Origin: Chloroflexota bacterium | Lineage (GTDB): Bacteria; Chloroflexota; UBA11872; VXOZ01 | Length of the DNA stretch: 54,852 nucleotides | Direction: 5' to 3' | NCBI GenBank assembly: GCA_028874195.1 | Contig: JAPPLM010000025.1 | Span: forward strand, 1-54,852 | In this document: positions 26,919-34,966 of the stretch, one piece after another | Position numbering within the stretch: position 1 is the first letter of the stretch | Layout of the letters: each line of letters begins with the position of its first letter | Translations under genes and position numbers: made by a program | Notes under the pieces: generated by a model | What the model saw: the letters and a program-made list of their open reading frames with translations, nothing else | Databases searched by the model: none | Told to the model about the DNA's origin: nothing

Positions 26919-27169
26919 AACACTGCACGTTGCTTGGGGATTGCCCTTCCCCAGCGGATGCACGCCCTCGCCGGATCCGCAATCTCGAAGTCGCTTCCTG
27001 GTTGCGGTTTCTTAGTTAATGCCAGCCTAAGCGTGGAGCAGTCAATTCCAAAGCCTCATTTGGCGAGATTAGCATAGTCGCTTTCTACTAGAACCAAAAT
27101 ACCTTGTCGCTAGATCCATCTTAACTCTGGACCCAATCGGAAAGTTTGCACGCTTTGGCCGGGCGAGAC

Positions 27170-27198
27170 TTGACAAGTGAGATGGACTTCCTTTTAAT
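27170..27198 (+). promoter_or_regulatory. Predicted promoter of iron-uptake operon 1
   Basis: A perfect TTGACA and TTTAAT are separated by 17 bases. The same two hexamers with the same spacing occur at 31466-31494 before the second iron-binding-protein gene. Confidence 0.75.
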
Positions 27199-27214
27199 GA
27201 GAAGCGTTGTCATT
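27196..27214 (+). promoter_or_regulatory. Fur-box-like operator 1
   Basis: AATGAGAAGCGTTGTCATT has dyad symmetry and matches the Fur consensus register AATGATAATCATTATCATT at 15 of 19 positions. It overlaps the -10 and the expected start site, the usual place for a repressor. Confidence 0.7.
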
Positions 27215-27218
27215 AGAA

Positions 27219-27237
27219 AATGATAACGAGTGTTATT
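27219..27237 (+). promoter_or_regulatory. Fur-box-like operator 2
   Basis: AATGATAACGAGTGTTATT is a dyad, with 14 of 19 positions agreeing with the Fur consensus register. It starts 23 bases after operator 1, about two helix turns, suggesting binding of adjacent dimers. Confidence 0.55.
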
Positions 27238-27267
27238 ATTAGTTACTTCTAGGAGAGACGTGGAGAG

Positions 27268-28284
27268 ATGATTGACCGACAACGACTGACGCGACGTGGG
27301 ATATTGGCCCTTGGCGCCGCAGGTACCGGCGGCCTGCTGATTGCCGCTTGCGGCGTCGCCACGATGCAGCCAGCGGAGACCGAGGCCGCAATGCCGGAGA
27401 AAGAGGCGGAGTCAGCCTACGAGCCGGTCACCATTGAGAACTGCGGCATTACCATTACGTACGAACAGCCGCCGCAGCGGGCCGTAGCCTTGGCCCAGCA
27501 CGCCACGGAGGTGATGCTAACGCTGGGGCTGCAGGACCAAATGGTCGGCACGGCGTACCTTGAAGATCCAATTCTGCCTGATCTGGCGGACGCTTACGCA
27601 CAGGTTCCCGTGCTCTCGGATACGTATCCGTCGCGAGAGGTGTTCTTGGGAGCGGAGCCTGACTTCGTCTACGGCGGTTGGTCGAGCGCCTTCAAGGATG
27701 AAGTGGCCGGATCCCGCGAATCCTTGCTGGAATTGAACATCGGTTCCTACCTCGCCCATGCGAATTGCTTGGAGAGCAAGGCGACCATCGAGGACGTGTT
27801 CACCGACTTCCTGACTATTGGCAAGATCTTCGGCGTGTCGGAGCGAGCGGAAGCGTACGTGGCCGGTAAGCGGGAGCGGTTGGCGGAAATTCACGCCATT
27901 ACGGAGGGGGTGGACGCTAAGGTCAAGGTGTTCGTCTATGACAGCGGCGACGAGGCTCCGTATACGGCCGCCGGCACGGGCATCGTGAATGCGCTGCTGG
28001 AAGAGGCCGGCGGCATCAACATCTTCGCGGATGTGGAAGGCGGCTTTGCTACGGTGAACTGGGAAGCCGTCATCGAGCGCGACCCGGACGTCATCGTGCT
28101 CCACCATGCCACGTGGTCCACAGCGGAAGAGAAGATTGAGTACTTGAAAAAGACCGAGGTACTCGCAGCGCTGCGAGCTGTCCAAGAAGAGCGCTTTGTT
28201 ATCGTGGAGTTCACGGCCACGCAGCCGGGCCCCCGGAGTGTCGACGTAATTGAGACTCTGTTCAATGGCTTCTATCCTGAGTAG
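27268..28284 (+). CDS. Iron-siderophore ABC transporter, binding protein 1
   Basis: A 338-residue periplasmic-binding protein of the FepB/BtuF type. The N-terminus is a Tat-like lipoprotein signal: LTRRGILALG, a hydrophobic stretch, then IAACG with the lipobox Cys near residue 28. The family start follows as VTIENCGITITYEQPPQRAVAL, with GAEPDFVYGG, FVYDSGD and ERDPDVIVLHH further on. Substrate assignment to ferric siderophore rather than cobalamin rests on the Fur-like boxes upstream. It is first in an operon with the FecCD permease and FecE ATPase. Two further paralogues lie at 31572 and 32678. Confidence 0.9.
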   Translation: MIDRQRLTRRGILALGAAGTGGLLIAACGVATMQPAETEAAMPEKEAESAYEPVTIENCGITITYEQPPQRAVALAQHATEVMLTLGLQDQMVGTAYLEDPILPDLADAYAQVPVLSDTYPSREVFLGAEPDFVYGGWSSAFKDEVAGSRESLLELNIGSYLAHANCLESKATIEDVFTDFLTIGKIFGVSERAEAYVAGKRERLAEIHAITEGVDAKVKVFVYDSGDEAPYTAAGTGIVNALLEEAGGINIFADVEGGFATVNWEAVIERDPDVIVLHHATWSTAEEKIEYLKKTEVLAALRAVQEERFVIVEFTATQPGPRSVDVIETLFNGFYPE

Positions 28285-28308
28285 CCAAGGAGTTGACAGG
28301 CGAAGCTC

Positions 28309-29424
28309 ATGGGGGCAGTAGTAGAAAAACCGAGCCAGGACCAAGGAGAAACGCGCCCGGCGCCGGCCTCACAGTCCAAGCGCCGGGACGCGCGCTTTCC
28401 TTTGGTTGTACTCGCCTTGGCAGTGGCCTTGTTGGTGACGCTGACACTGGCCGTGACCATTGGGCCGGTGGCGATCGCACCCTTAACGGTGTGGCAGATT
28501 GCTGTCTCGCGCCTGACGGGGCTGGCGTCCGGTGAGTGGTCGGCGGCCCACGAGAACATCGTGTGGCTGATCCGCTTGCCGCGGGTCTTCTTGGCGGCAC
28601 TCGTCGGCGCCGGGCTCGCGGTAGTAGGCGTTGCCATGCAGGCTGCCGTGCGCAATCCCCTGGCGGACCCCTACATCCTAGGGATTTCGTCCGGGGCGTC
28701 TTTGGCCGCGGTGCTCGTAATTCTGCTAGGTCTCTTTAAGTTCTTTGGCATCTATTCACTCTCGGTGGCGGCATTCTTCGGCTCGGTGATGGCGTTTGTC
28801 ATCGTGCTCACGCTGGCGCAACACCGCGGCACCCTCTCGCCGGTGCGGTTGATCTTGGTTGGGGTAGCGCTGTCGTACGTGCTTTCGGCGGGTACAAGTT
28901 TCATCATTTTCCGGGCCGACGATGCTGAGGGTATCAGGTCCGTACTTTTCTGGCTCCAGGGGAGCGTGGCGGGCGCCAAGTGGAGCTATCTCACCATACC
29001 CTCGGTCGCGGTGCTGATCGGTACGACGTATCTGGTCCTGCAGGCGCGGCCGCTCAACGCGTTGATTGCCGGGGAGGAAACGGCTATCAGCCTCGGCGTG
29101 AACACAAATAGGTTTCGTCGGATGCTGATGGTAGTGGCGGCCATGATTACCGGCGTGATGGTTGCTCTGGCCGGCGCCGTCGGGTTTGTGGGCTTGATGA
29201 TGCCGCATACCGTTCGGCTCTTTGTTGGCTCAGATCATCGTCGGGTACTTCCGGTCAGCCTCCTAGCCGGAGCAATTTTTCTAGTCTGGGTGGACGTGCT
29301 CGCACGCACGATTGTGCAACCTGAGGAGATGCCCTTGGGGGTGATCACGGGCTTTATCGGCGGCCCGTTCTTCATCTGGTTGATGCGCCAGAGGCGGGAC
29401 GCGCTGGGAGGCGGTCGGTCATGA
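28309..29424 (+). CDS. Iron-siderophore ABC transporter, permease (FecCD family)
   Basis: A 371-residue permease with about ten helices. Family marks are RLPRVFLAALVGAGLAVVGVAMQ near 85, RNPLADPYILGISSGAS near 108, the coupling-helix region INR-like GEETAISLGVNTNRFRR near 255, and VGFVGLMMPHTVRLFVGSDHRRVLP near 290. It forms the membrane channel as a homodimer with the ATPase encoded next. The N-terminal 40 residues are polar and unusual in length. It lies 24 bases after the binding protein gene and overlaps the ATPase gene by four bases. Confidence 0.95.
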   Translation: MGAVVEKPSQDQGETRPAPASQSKRRDARFPLVVLALAVALLVTLTLAVTIGPVAIAPLTVWQIAVSRLTGLASGEWSAAHENIVWLIRLPRVFLAALVGAGLAVVGVAMQAAVRNPLADPYILGISSGASLAAVLVILLGLFKFFGIYSLSVAAFFGSVMAFVIVLTLAQHRGTLSPVRLILVGVALSYVLSAGTSFIIFRADDAEGIRSVLFWLQGSVAGAKWSYLTIPSVAVLIGTTYLVLQARPLNALIAGEETAISLGVNTNRFRRMLMVVAAMITGVMVALAGAVGFVGLMMPHTVRLFVGSDHRRVLPVSLLAGAIFLVWVDVLARTIVQPEEMPLGVITGFIGGPFFIWLMRQRRDALGGGRS

Positions 29425-30254
29425 CGCTGCACGTTGAGAAGGTAACCTGGCGCGTGGAAGAGCAGGCAATCCTGCGGGACGTGGCGGTGGACGTGGCGGC
29501 CGGTGAGCTTGTGGGAGTGCTGGGCCCGAACGGCAGCGGTAAATCAAGTCTGTTGCGCTGCATCTATCGCGCGCTTAAGCCCGATGCGGGATACATTGCC
29601 TTGGACGGCGACAACGTGTGGGATCTTGATGCGAAAGAGGCCGCGCGCCGCACGGCCACCGTCCTGCAGGAAACGCCCGGCGAATTCGAATTTGTCGTGT
29701 GGGAGATGGTGCTTATGGGGCGCACGCCCCATAAGAGTATGTTCGCGCGTGAAAACGCAGAGGACCACGACCTGGTGGAGAGCGCGCTGGGGCAAGTCGG
29801 CATGCTCCCGTTTGCGGAACGCTCGTTCGCGACGCTATCCGGCGGCGAAAAGCAGCGCGTCCTGATAGCCCGCGCTTTGGCGCAGCAAGCGCGTTTTCTC
29901 ATCCTCGACGAACCGACCAATCACTTGGACGTGCGCTACCAACTCGAAATCCTCGATCTTGTGCGCGGATTGCAGGTAACAACCTTTACCGCGCTTCATG
30001 ATCTCAACCTGGCCGCAACGTACTGCGACCGCCTCTACATTATGTCAGAGGGCGAGATTGTGGCGGCAGGAACGCCGGAGGACGTATTTCAGCCGGCCCT
30101 GTTGCGCAAGGTCTTCGGCGTAGAGGCCGAGGTGCAAGTCCATCCCCGCACCGGCAAACTCCACATTGTATTCCTCCCCGCACACGCCGCCGCGCCGTCG
30201 GCGACGGCGTCCAATGAGGCGCCGGCTTCGGCTGTGCTGGTTGGTGAGAGCTAA
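29421..30254 (+). CDS. Iron-siderophore ABC transporter, ATPase (FecE type)
   Basis: A 277-residue ABC ATPase. Walker A is GPNGSGKSS at 35-43, signature TLSGGEKQRVLIARAL near 138, and Walker B FLILDEPTNHLD near 159, the NHLD ending being typical of the siderophore/B12 group. The switch His is in ALHDLNLAATYCDR, also typical. The last 40 residues are an Ala/Pro-rich tail. The ATGA overlap with the permease gene indicates translational coupling. It energises import of the ligand delivered by the binding protein. Confidence 0.95.
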   Translation: MTLHVEKVTWRVEEQAILRDVAVDVAAGELVGVLGPNGSGKSSLLRCIYRALKPDAGYIALDGDNVWDLDAKEAARRTATVLQETPGEFEFVVWEMVLMGRTPHKSMFARENAEDHDLVESALGQVGMLPFAERSFATLSGGEKQRVLIARALAQQARFLILDEPTNHLDVRYQLEILDLVRGLQVTTFTALHDLNLAATYCDRLYIMSEGEIVAAGTPEDVFQPALLRKVFGVEAEVQVHPRTGKLHIVFLPAHAAAPSATASNEAPASAVLVGES

Positions 30255-30286
30255 GTCCCCATCGCACACAGTGAAGGTACTTTTTC

Positions 30287-31126
30287 ATGCCAGACCCCCA
30301 GAGTGAGCAAGGGACCAGCGATTCGTCCCCAAGGGCTGCGGCAGAATCCAACGGCGCGCCGTTTGATACGGTTGTGATTGTGGGTCGCGGCGGGTATGGC
30401 GCGGCGCCGCGTGAAGAACTGGATCGGGTTGTTTCTACATTAGCAGGTGCCGGATGCTATCGGGATGTGCGCTACGCATTCATGGAGCAAGGCAAGCCGG
30501 CCTTGCCCGCAGTGCTGGAAGAGTGCATGGCCGCAGGCGCGCGCCGCCTGTTGATTGTGCCCGCTCTCGTACCTATGGACGCAACGCTGCGTTGGTGGCT
30601 GCCACTCGCAATCCGTGACTGGGTACGGGAGAATGTCGCGGAAGACGCGATGGAAGTCGTGTTGGCGCCGCCACTCGGCGACAGTGAATACTTGGGAGAG
30701 GCGGTGAGCGCTGCGGTGACGGATGTTCACAACTGCGTGGAAGTCCGTGACGATCCGAACATTACGGACCGAGAACGTTCCTGGAACCTCATACCTGCCC
30801 ATGGCCGTCAGGTGTTCCTCTGCCACGGGCCCCGCTGCACGCTGGCGAACGCCCCAAAGACGTGGGCGTATTTTCAAGAAAAGCTCCGAGACAGCAGACT
30901 ACGGGGCGAGCAGGGCGTGATGACCGTGCGCACCGGTTGTCTGTATCCGTGCGATTTGGGTCCAATGATGGTGGTGCATCCGGACGGCACGTGGTACGGC
31001 GGCGTAGACGAAGCCGCCGTGGACCGCATCGTGGCCGAGCACCTTGTGGACGGAGAAGCAGTGCCGGAGTACGCGTGCGTTCCCGGCGCGCCCGCTCGGA
31101 GCAGGCCGGGCTCAGAGGGCAGCTAG
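30287..31126 (+). CDS. CbiX-like domain fused to thioredoxin-like [2Fe-2S] ferredoxin domain
   Basis: A 279-residue two-domain protein. Residues 27-145 resemble the sirohydrochlorin chelatase fold (TVVIVGRGGYGAAPREEL, then RRLLIVPALVP), but the metal-binding His of the usual V-G-H-G-S motif is Arg34 and no second His follows. Residues 174-255 are a thioredoxin-like [2Fe-2S] ferredoxin: VFLCHGPRCT, GCLYPCDLGPMMVV, WYGGV and IVAEHL, with cluster ligands Cys179, Cys184, Cys218 and Cys222. CbiX and a similar ferredoxin (CbiW) are neighbours in some cobalamin operons. Here they are fused, 32 bases after a FecE gene under Fur-like control. A role in ligand or iron handling is inference. Confidence 0.8.
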   Translation: MPDPQSEQGTSDSSPRAAAESNGAPFDTVVIVGRGGYGAAPREELDRVVSTLAGAGCYRDVRYAFMEQGKPALPAVLEECMAAGARRLLIVPALVPMDATLRWWLPLAIRDWVRENVAEDAMEVVLAPPLGDSEYLGEAVSAAVTDVHNCVEVRDDPNITDRERSWNLIPAHGRQVFLCHGPRCTLANAPKTWAYFQEKLRDSRLRGEQGVMTVRTGCLYPCDLGPMMVVHPDGTWYGGVDEAAVDRIVAEHLVDGEAVPEYACVPGAPARSRPGSEGS

Positions 31127-31234
31127 TCTCAATTCATATCCATGCGTGGGTGATGTGCCGCGAGGATAGCCATTCTTGATCTGTGCGTTCATTGAGGCAA
31201 CTTACCTGACTCGACTCTGCCTCTAGCAATTAGA

Positions 31235-31266
31235 AGACGCCTAGTTCTCCAGGGAACAGGGCGTCT
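31235..31266 (+). terminator. Possible terminator of iron operon 1
   Basis: The stem AGACGCC/GGCGTCT plus inner GTTC/GAAC, separated by a 2+2 internal loop and with a six-base apical loop, is followed by CTTGCATTT. Confidence 0.5.
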
Positions 31267-31465
31267 CTTGCATTTGAGATCGATTGTAGCTTACGCATGG
31301 GTGGCGGCACATTGCGCGAGGGATGCAACGCGGGGACGCCGATGGTTTCGACCCACTGCCGCAAGCCTTCATGAGCACCGGCGGACTGACCGCCTGCCTC
31401 CAGGACGCATAGCCGCTGCAACTTTCGGCAAGAACCGGGCTACTTCAATTGACTTTGCCAGCCCC

Positions 31466-31494
31466 TTGACAACGCTACCACAGGCTGCTTTAAT
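31466..31494 (+). promoter_or_regulatory. Predicted promoter of iron-uptake unit 2
   Basis: TTGACA, 17 bases, TTTAAT: the same hexamers and spacing as the operon 1 promoter. Confidence 0.75.
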
Positions 31495-31497
31495 TTA

Positions 31498-31516
31498 AAT
31501 GAAACGCATTCTCATT
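31498..31516 (+). promoter_or_regulatory. Fur-box-like operator 3
   Basis: AATGAAACGCATTCTCATT agrees with the Fur consensus register at 15 of 19 positions. Its complement begins AATGAGAATGCGTT, closely matching operator 1 (AATGAGAAGCGTT). It lies at the expected transcription start. Confidence 0.7.
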
Positions 31517-31571
31517 AATATTGAGATTGTGAGTGAGAGGTGAGCATGCAATTACGGAAAGGACTTTGGAA

Positions 31572-32606
31572 GTGACCAATTCTCGTCGCATGACCCGACG
31601 CGGCCTGCTTGCCATCGGTGTGGCAGGCGCGGGCAGTCTCCTGCTGGCCGGTTGTGGCACGGTAGCCGCGCCGCAGCCGGCGGCGGAGCAGACGGAGGAG
31701 AAATCAGAGCCGGCGCAGGAAGCCGCACCAGGTTACACGCCCGTAACCATTGAGAATTGCGGTTTTACCATTACGTACGACCGGCCGCCGCAGCGTGCCA
31801 TTACGCTATCTCAGGAAGCGACGGAACTGATGCTGGCGTTGGGTCTGCAAGACAGCATGGTTGGCACATCGTATCTCAGAGACTGGGTGCACCCTGATTT
31901 CCAGGCGGCATACGACAAGATTCCGGTACTTGCCGAGAAATATCCTTCACATGAGGTCATTCTGGGAACGGAGACCGACTTCGTTTACGCTGCCTTCGTA
32001 AGCGCCTGGGAGCGTGAAGATGTGGCAGGGCCGCGCGATGCGCTCTTGAAGCTTGGCATCGGGTCGTACCAATCGGCCGCCAACTGTAAAGACGGCAAGG
32101 TGACCGTTGAGGACGTATTCGAAGACTTCCTGAAAATCGGCCAGATATTTGGGGTAACTGAGCGAGCCGAAGCGTACGTTGAGGAGCAGCGGGCGCGCCT
32201 GGCGGAAATCCGCGCCAAGGCGGGGCCGCGCGACCCGAAGGTTTCGGTCTTCATTTATGACGGCGGCACTGATTCGCCATATGCCGCGGTTGGAACGGGC
32301 ATGGGGAATGCGTTGGTCGAAGAGGCGGGTGGGGTCAACATATTTGCTGACGTCGAAGGCCTCTACGCGACAGTTAACTGGGAGACCGTGGTCGAACGGG
32401 ACCCCGATGTCATCGTGCTGTTCGATATGCCTGGTTGGTCTACGGCTGCAGAGAAGATAGAGTACCTGGAGAAAACTGAGGCGCTTCACTCCATCAAGGC
32501 CGTGCAAAACAAGCGCTACGTGGAAGTGCGCTTCACGGTCGCGAACCCGGGCATTTACACCATCGACACCATTGAATTGCTCGTGAACGCTTTCTATCCC
32601 GAGTAG
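31572..32606 (+). CDS. Iron-siderophore ABC transporter, binding protein 2
   Basis: A 344-residue paralogue of the 27268 protein. It has a Tat-like lipoprotein signal (RMTRRGLLAIG, then LLLAGCG) and the same core blocks: VTIENCGFTITYDRPPQRA, EKYPSHEVILG, VEDVFEDFLKIG, ERDPDVIVLF and ending NAFYPE. GTG at 31572 is chosen because AAAGGA lies eight bases upstream and the duplicate gene starts at the same place; an in-frame GTG at 31533 would add 13 residues. No permease or ATPase gene follows, so it probably feeds the 28309/29421 transporter with a related ligand. Confidence 0.9.
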   Translation: MTNSRRMTRRGLLAIGVAGAGSLLLAGCGTVAAPQPAAEQTEEKSEPAQEAAPGYTPVTIENCGFTITYDRPPQRAITLSQEATELMLALGLQDSMVGTSYLRDWVHPDFQAAYDKIPVLAEKYPSHEVILGTETDFVYAAFVSAWEREDVAGPRDALLKLGIGSYQSAANCKDGKVTVEDVFEDFLKIGQIFGVTERAEAYVEEQRARLAEIRAKAGPRDPKVSVFIYDGGTDSPYAAVGTGMGNALVEEAGGVNIFADVEGLYATVNWETVVERDPDVIVLFDMPGWSTAAEKIEYLEKTEALHSIKAVQNKRYVEVRFTVANPGIYTIDTIELLVNAFYPE

Positions 32607-32607
32607 G

Positions 32608-32619
32608 TGAAACGCATTC
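32608..32619 (+). repeat. Remnant of the duplicated control region
   Basis: TGAAACGCATTC repeats exactly 12 bases of Fur-like operator 3 (31500-31511), at nearly the same distance from the next start codon (70 against 72 bases). The rest of the box and the -35/-10 are absent. Confidence 0.6.
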
Positions 32620-32677
32620 CAAACTTGCTATGAATTCGGGGTAGTTTTTTCATGTATTTGCAGAGAGGGTATTAGCA

Positions 32678-33700
32678 GTGATCAATTCTAAGCGCATGAC
32701 CCGTCGCGGTCTTCTTGCTATCGGTGTAGCGGGCGCGGGCAGTCTCCTGCTGGCCGGTTGTGGCACGGTAGTGGCGCCGCAACCGGCGGCGGAGCCGGCA
32801 GCGCCGGCGCAAGAGGCCGAGACCGCTTACACGCCGGTGACCATCGAGAATTGTGGTTTTACCATTACGTACGACCAGCCGCCGCAGCGCGCCATAAGTC
32901 TATCTCAGCAATCGACGGAGCTGATGCTGGCGTTGGGTCTGCAAGACAGCATGGTTGGCACGTCGTTTCTCAGAGACTCGGTTCCCCCTGACCTCCAGGC
33001 GGCCTACGACCAGATTCCGGTACTTGCCGAAAAGTATCCTTCACATGAGGTCATTCTGGGCGCGGAGCCCGACTTCATCTACGCTGCCTTCGTAAGCGCC
33101 TGGAATCGTGAAGACGTGGCAGGGCCGCGCGATGCGCTCTTGGAGTTGGGCATAACGTCGTACATGACGGCCTCCAACTGCAAAGAGGGCAAGGTGACCA
33201 TTGAGGACGTATTCGAGGATTTCCTGAACATTGGGAAGATCTTTGGGGTCACGGAGCGTGCCGAAGAGTACGTCGACGGGCTGCAGGCCCGCCTGGCGGA
33301 AATCCGCGCCAAGACGGCGCCGGCCGATCCCAAGGTTTCGGCCTTCGTCTATGACAGTGGTGGAGATACGCCGTACGCCGCAGTTGGATCGGGCATTTTG
33401 AATGCGTTGGTCGAAGAGGCAGGTGGGGTGAATATCTTTTCTGACGTGGAAGGCCTCTTCGGGACAGTGAACTGGGAGACCATAGTCGAGCGGGATCCCG
33501 ATGTCATTGTTTTGCTTGATGCCCCAGGCTGGTCTACGGCTGCGGAGAAGAGAGAGTACTTGGAGAGCACCGAGGCGCTTTCCTCCATCAAGGCAGTGCA
33601 GAACAAGCACTACGTGGAGGTGCTCTTCACGGCCACGCAGGCGGGTATACGCACCGTTGACGCCATTGAAACGCTGGCGAACGGTTTCTATCCCGAGTAG
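32678..33700 (+). CDS. Iron-siderophore ABC transporter, binding protein 3
   Basis: A 340-residue tandem duplicate of the preceding gene, nearly identical over long blocks (RMTRRGLLAIGVAGAG, LLLAGCGTV, EKYPSHEVILGAE). It starts at GTG with MINSKRMTRRGLL. The post-lipobox linker is shorter and richer in Ala/Pro, and differences cluster in surface segments such as YMTASNCKEG and DTPYAAVGSGIL, as expected if ligand preference has drifted. No separate promoter is visible, so it is likely transcribed from the 31466 promoter. A strong hairpin follows at 33760. Confidence 0.9.
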   Translation: MINSKRMTRRGLLAIGVAGAGSLLLAGCGTVVAPQPAAEPAAPAQEAETAYTPVTIENCGFTITYDQPPQRAISLSQQSTELMLALGLQDSMVGTSFLRDSVPPDLQAAYDQIPVLAEKYPSHEVILGAEPDFIYAAFVSAWNREDVAGPRDALLELGITSYMTASNCKEGKVTIEDVFEDFLNIGKIFGVTERAEEYVDGLQARLAEIRAKTAPADPKVSAFVYDSGGDTPYAAVGSGILNALVEEAGGVNIFSDVEGLFGTVNWETIVERDPDVIVLLDAPGWSTAAEKREYLESTEALSSIKAVQNKHYVEVLFTATQAGIRTVDAIETLANGFYPE

Positions 33701-33759
33701 ACGAAGGGGAAGAAGCCCCGCCCACCGGAAGAGATACCGAAGAGGGGCGCGCAAGTTTG

Positions 33760-33805
33760 AAGCACACACCGGCGCTTGGTATGTACCAAGCGCCGGTGTG
33801 TGCTT
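33760..33805. terminator. Strong hairpin between convergent genes
   Basis: Two perfectly complementary 22-base arms (first 20 bases AAGCACACACCGGCGCTTGG) are separated by two bases, with CCCACCCTTTTT shortly after on the plus strand. It probably ends the iron unit and shields it from the convergent methyltransferase gene. Confidence 0.75.
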
Positions 33806-33984
33806 GATTCCCACCCTTTTTGGCCAGATAGTGCTCAGTCATCGGTTTCGCTGTACTTTAGCGAAAGTGCCCCCAAATCTGAAGTTGGGAGAGCACTTTC
33901 TGAGTCAATGGATCCCCTTGCGGACTACGGGGATCCCCGTCGCGACAATGGCCAATAGCCACCACGGCAGGCAAAACTGCCCCA

Positions 33985-34800
33985 TTATCGCGCAGACTTG
34001 CGGTAGCGGAGGTGGAGGGAGCAAGAAACTTCGCGCGTGGCCGCGAGGCTGGGATAGATGGCGATAGACTCGTCACTGGCGTAGGGCTCGACACACTCTT
34101 CTAGAATCAGGTCGGCCGTGGCGAGCATGTTCAGCCACGTGCTCAAGGTGTGGAAGAAGCGCGGAATGCGGAATTTTGCGAAGCGCTCTTTCAATTCGTC
34201 AGGCGCTGAGCCGAAGATCCACTCCTCAATGGTGCCCTGCTCCGTTTTGAAGTAGTCGCCGCACTCTAGCGCGACGCGTCGCCCTTCCTCATCGAGCACC
34301 CACTTGAAGCGAGGCGTCATGAAGCAAGGATGCAGAATTGAAAACTGAAAGAAGCCGCCTGGCTTCAATACCCGCGCTGCTTCACCAATGGCGCGCTGCT
34401 GGTCCGGCACATCCATCATGCTCATGGTCGCCATGACAAAGTCGAAGCCGGCGTCGGCCAATGGCAATTCTACCGCACTGGCGCGAAGATACGTGATACC
34501 GAGCGGCTCCCGCGCCTCCTGATCTCGCGCATAATCTATGAAGCGCCGGGCAATGTCCAATGCAATTAACTGTGCCCCCCGTTGTGCGACAAGGCGGGTG
34601 TTGTATCCTTCGCCACAGCCGACGTCCAGGCCGCGCAGACCGTCCACGTCGGGGAGCATCTTCAAGAACGCCGGCGTGTTAATGTGGTCGCGGTACTTGT
34701 CGTAACCCAGGCGGGTGAGCGTGGTCCAGGCCTCGGCGTTCTCATCCCACAGTTCGCCAACGGCGTGGTGGTCGAAGACTCTCTCGTTTTCCGTCGTCAT
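33985..34800 (-). CDS. Class I SAM-dependent methyltransferase
   Basis: A 271-residue methyltransferase. Motif I is GLDVGCGEGYNTRLVA near residue 57, the acidic end of strand 2 is LIALDIARRFI near 78, motif II/III region is FDFVMATMSMMDV near 120, and ARVLKPGGFFQFSILHPC follows near 143. The organisation is that of UbiE/Coq5-like small-molecule methyltransferases; the acceptor is unknown. GGAG lies eight bases before the ATG. Its neighbours (iron binding protein, convergent; flippase, same strand) give no pathway. Confidence 0.9.
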   Translation of the reverse strand: MTTENERVFDHHAVGELWDENAEAWTTLTRLGYDKYRDHINTPAFLKMLPDVDGLRGLDVGCGEGYNTRLVAQRGAQLIALDIARRFIDYARDQEAREPLGITYLRASAVELPLADAGFDFVMATMSMMDVPDQQRAIGEAARVLKPGGFFQFSILHPCFMTPRFKWVLDEEGRRVALECGDYFKTEQGTIEEWIFGSAPDELKERFAKFRIPRFFHTLSTWLNMLATADLILEECVEPYASDESIAIYPSLAATREVSCSLHLRYRKSAR

Positions 34801-34860
34801 GCCTCGTTCTCCAGACGATTAGGGTTGGGCAAAGACATACAATGAATGTCTTCCCTCCGT

Positions 34861-34884
34861 GTAGCGCGGGGGCTTGTCCCCCGC
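34861..34884. repeat. Dispersed palindrome, family D (copy 1)
   Basis: GTAGC followed by GCGGGGG-cttgt-CCCCCGC. The exact reverse complement of all 24 bases lies at 40661-40684. Confidence 0.9.
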
Positions 34885-34938
34885 CAACTCAACCCACCTA
34901 TGGTTGCTTGTTCAACAAGTGGAATAACCTCGTGCCAG

Positions 34939-34966
34939 GTAGGGGCGGTTCGCGAACCGCCCCTAC
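34939..34966. repeat. Dispersed perfect palindrome, family C (copy 2)
   Basis: Identical over 28 bases to 16394-16421. Confidence 0.9.

Larger units (their letters stand above)
26919..27267. other. Intergenic control region of the iron-uptake operon
   Basis: It holds the promoter and two Fur-box-like sequences at its right end. The left half shows no gene. Confidence 0.6.
31127..31571. other. Intergenic region between iron operons 1 and 2
   Basis: It contains a terminator-like hairpin (31235-31266) and the promoter plus Fur-like box of the second unit. No gene is supported. Confidence 0.6.

Noticed and set aside
26919-27267. Cobalamin riboswitch before the FecCDE-like operon
   Set aside because: No B12-box-like conserved sequence was seen; Fur-like boxes explain the region better.
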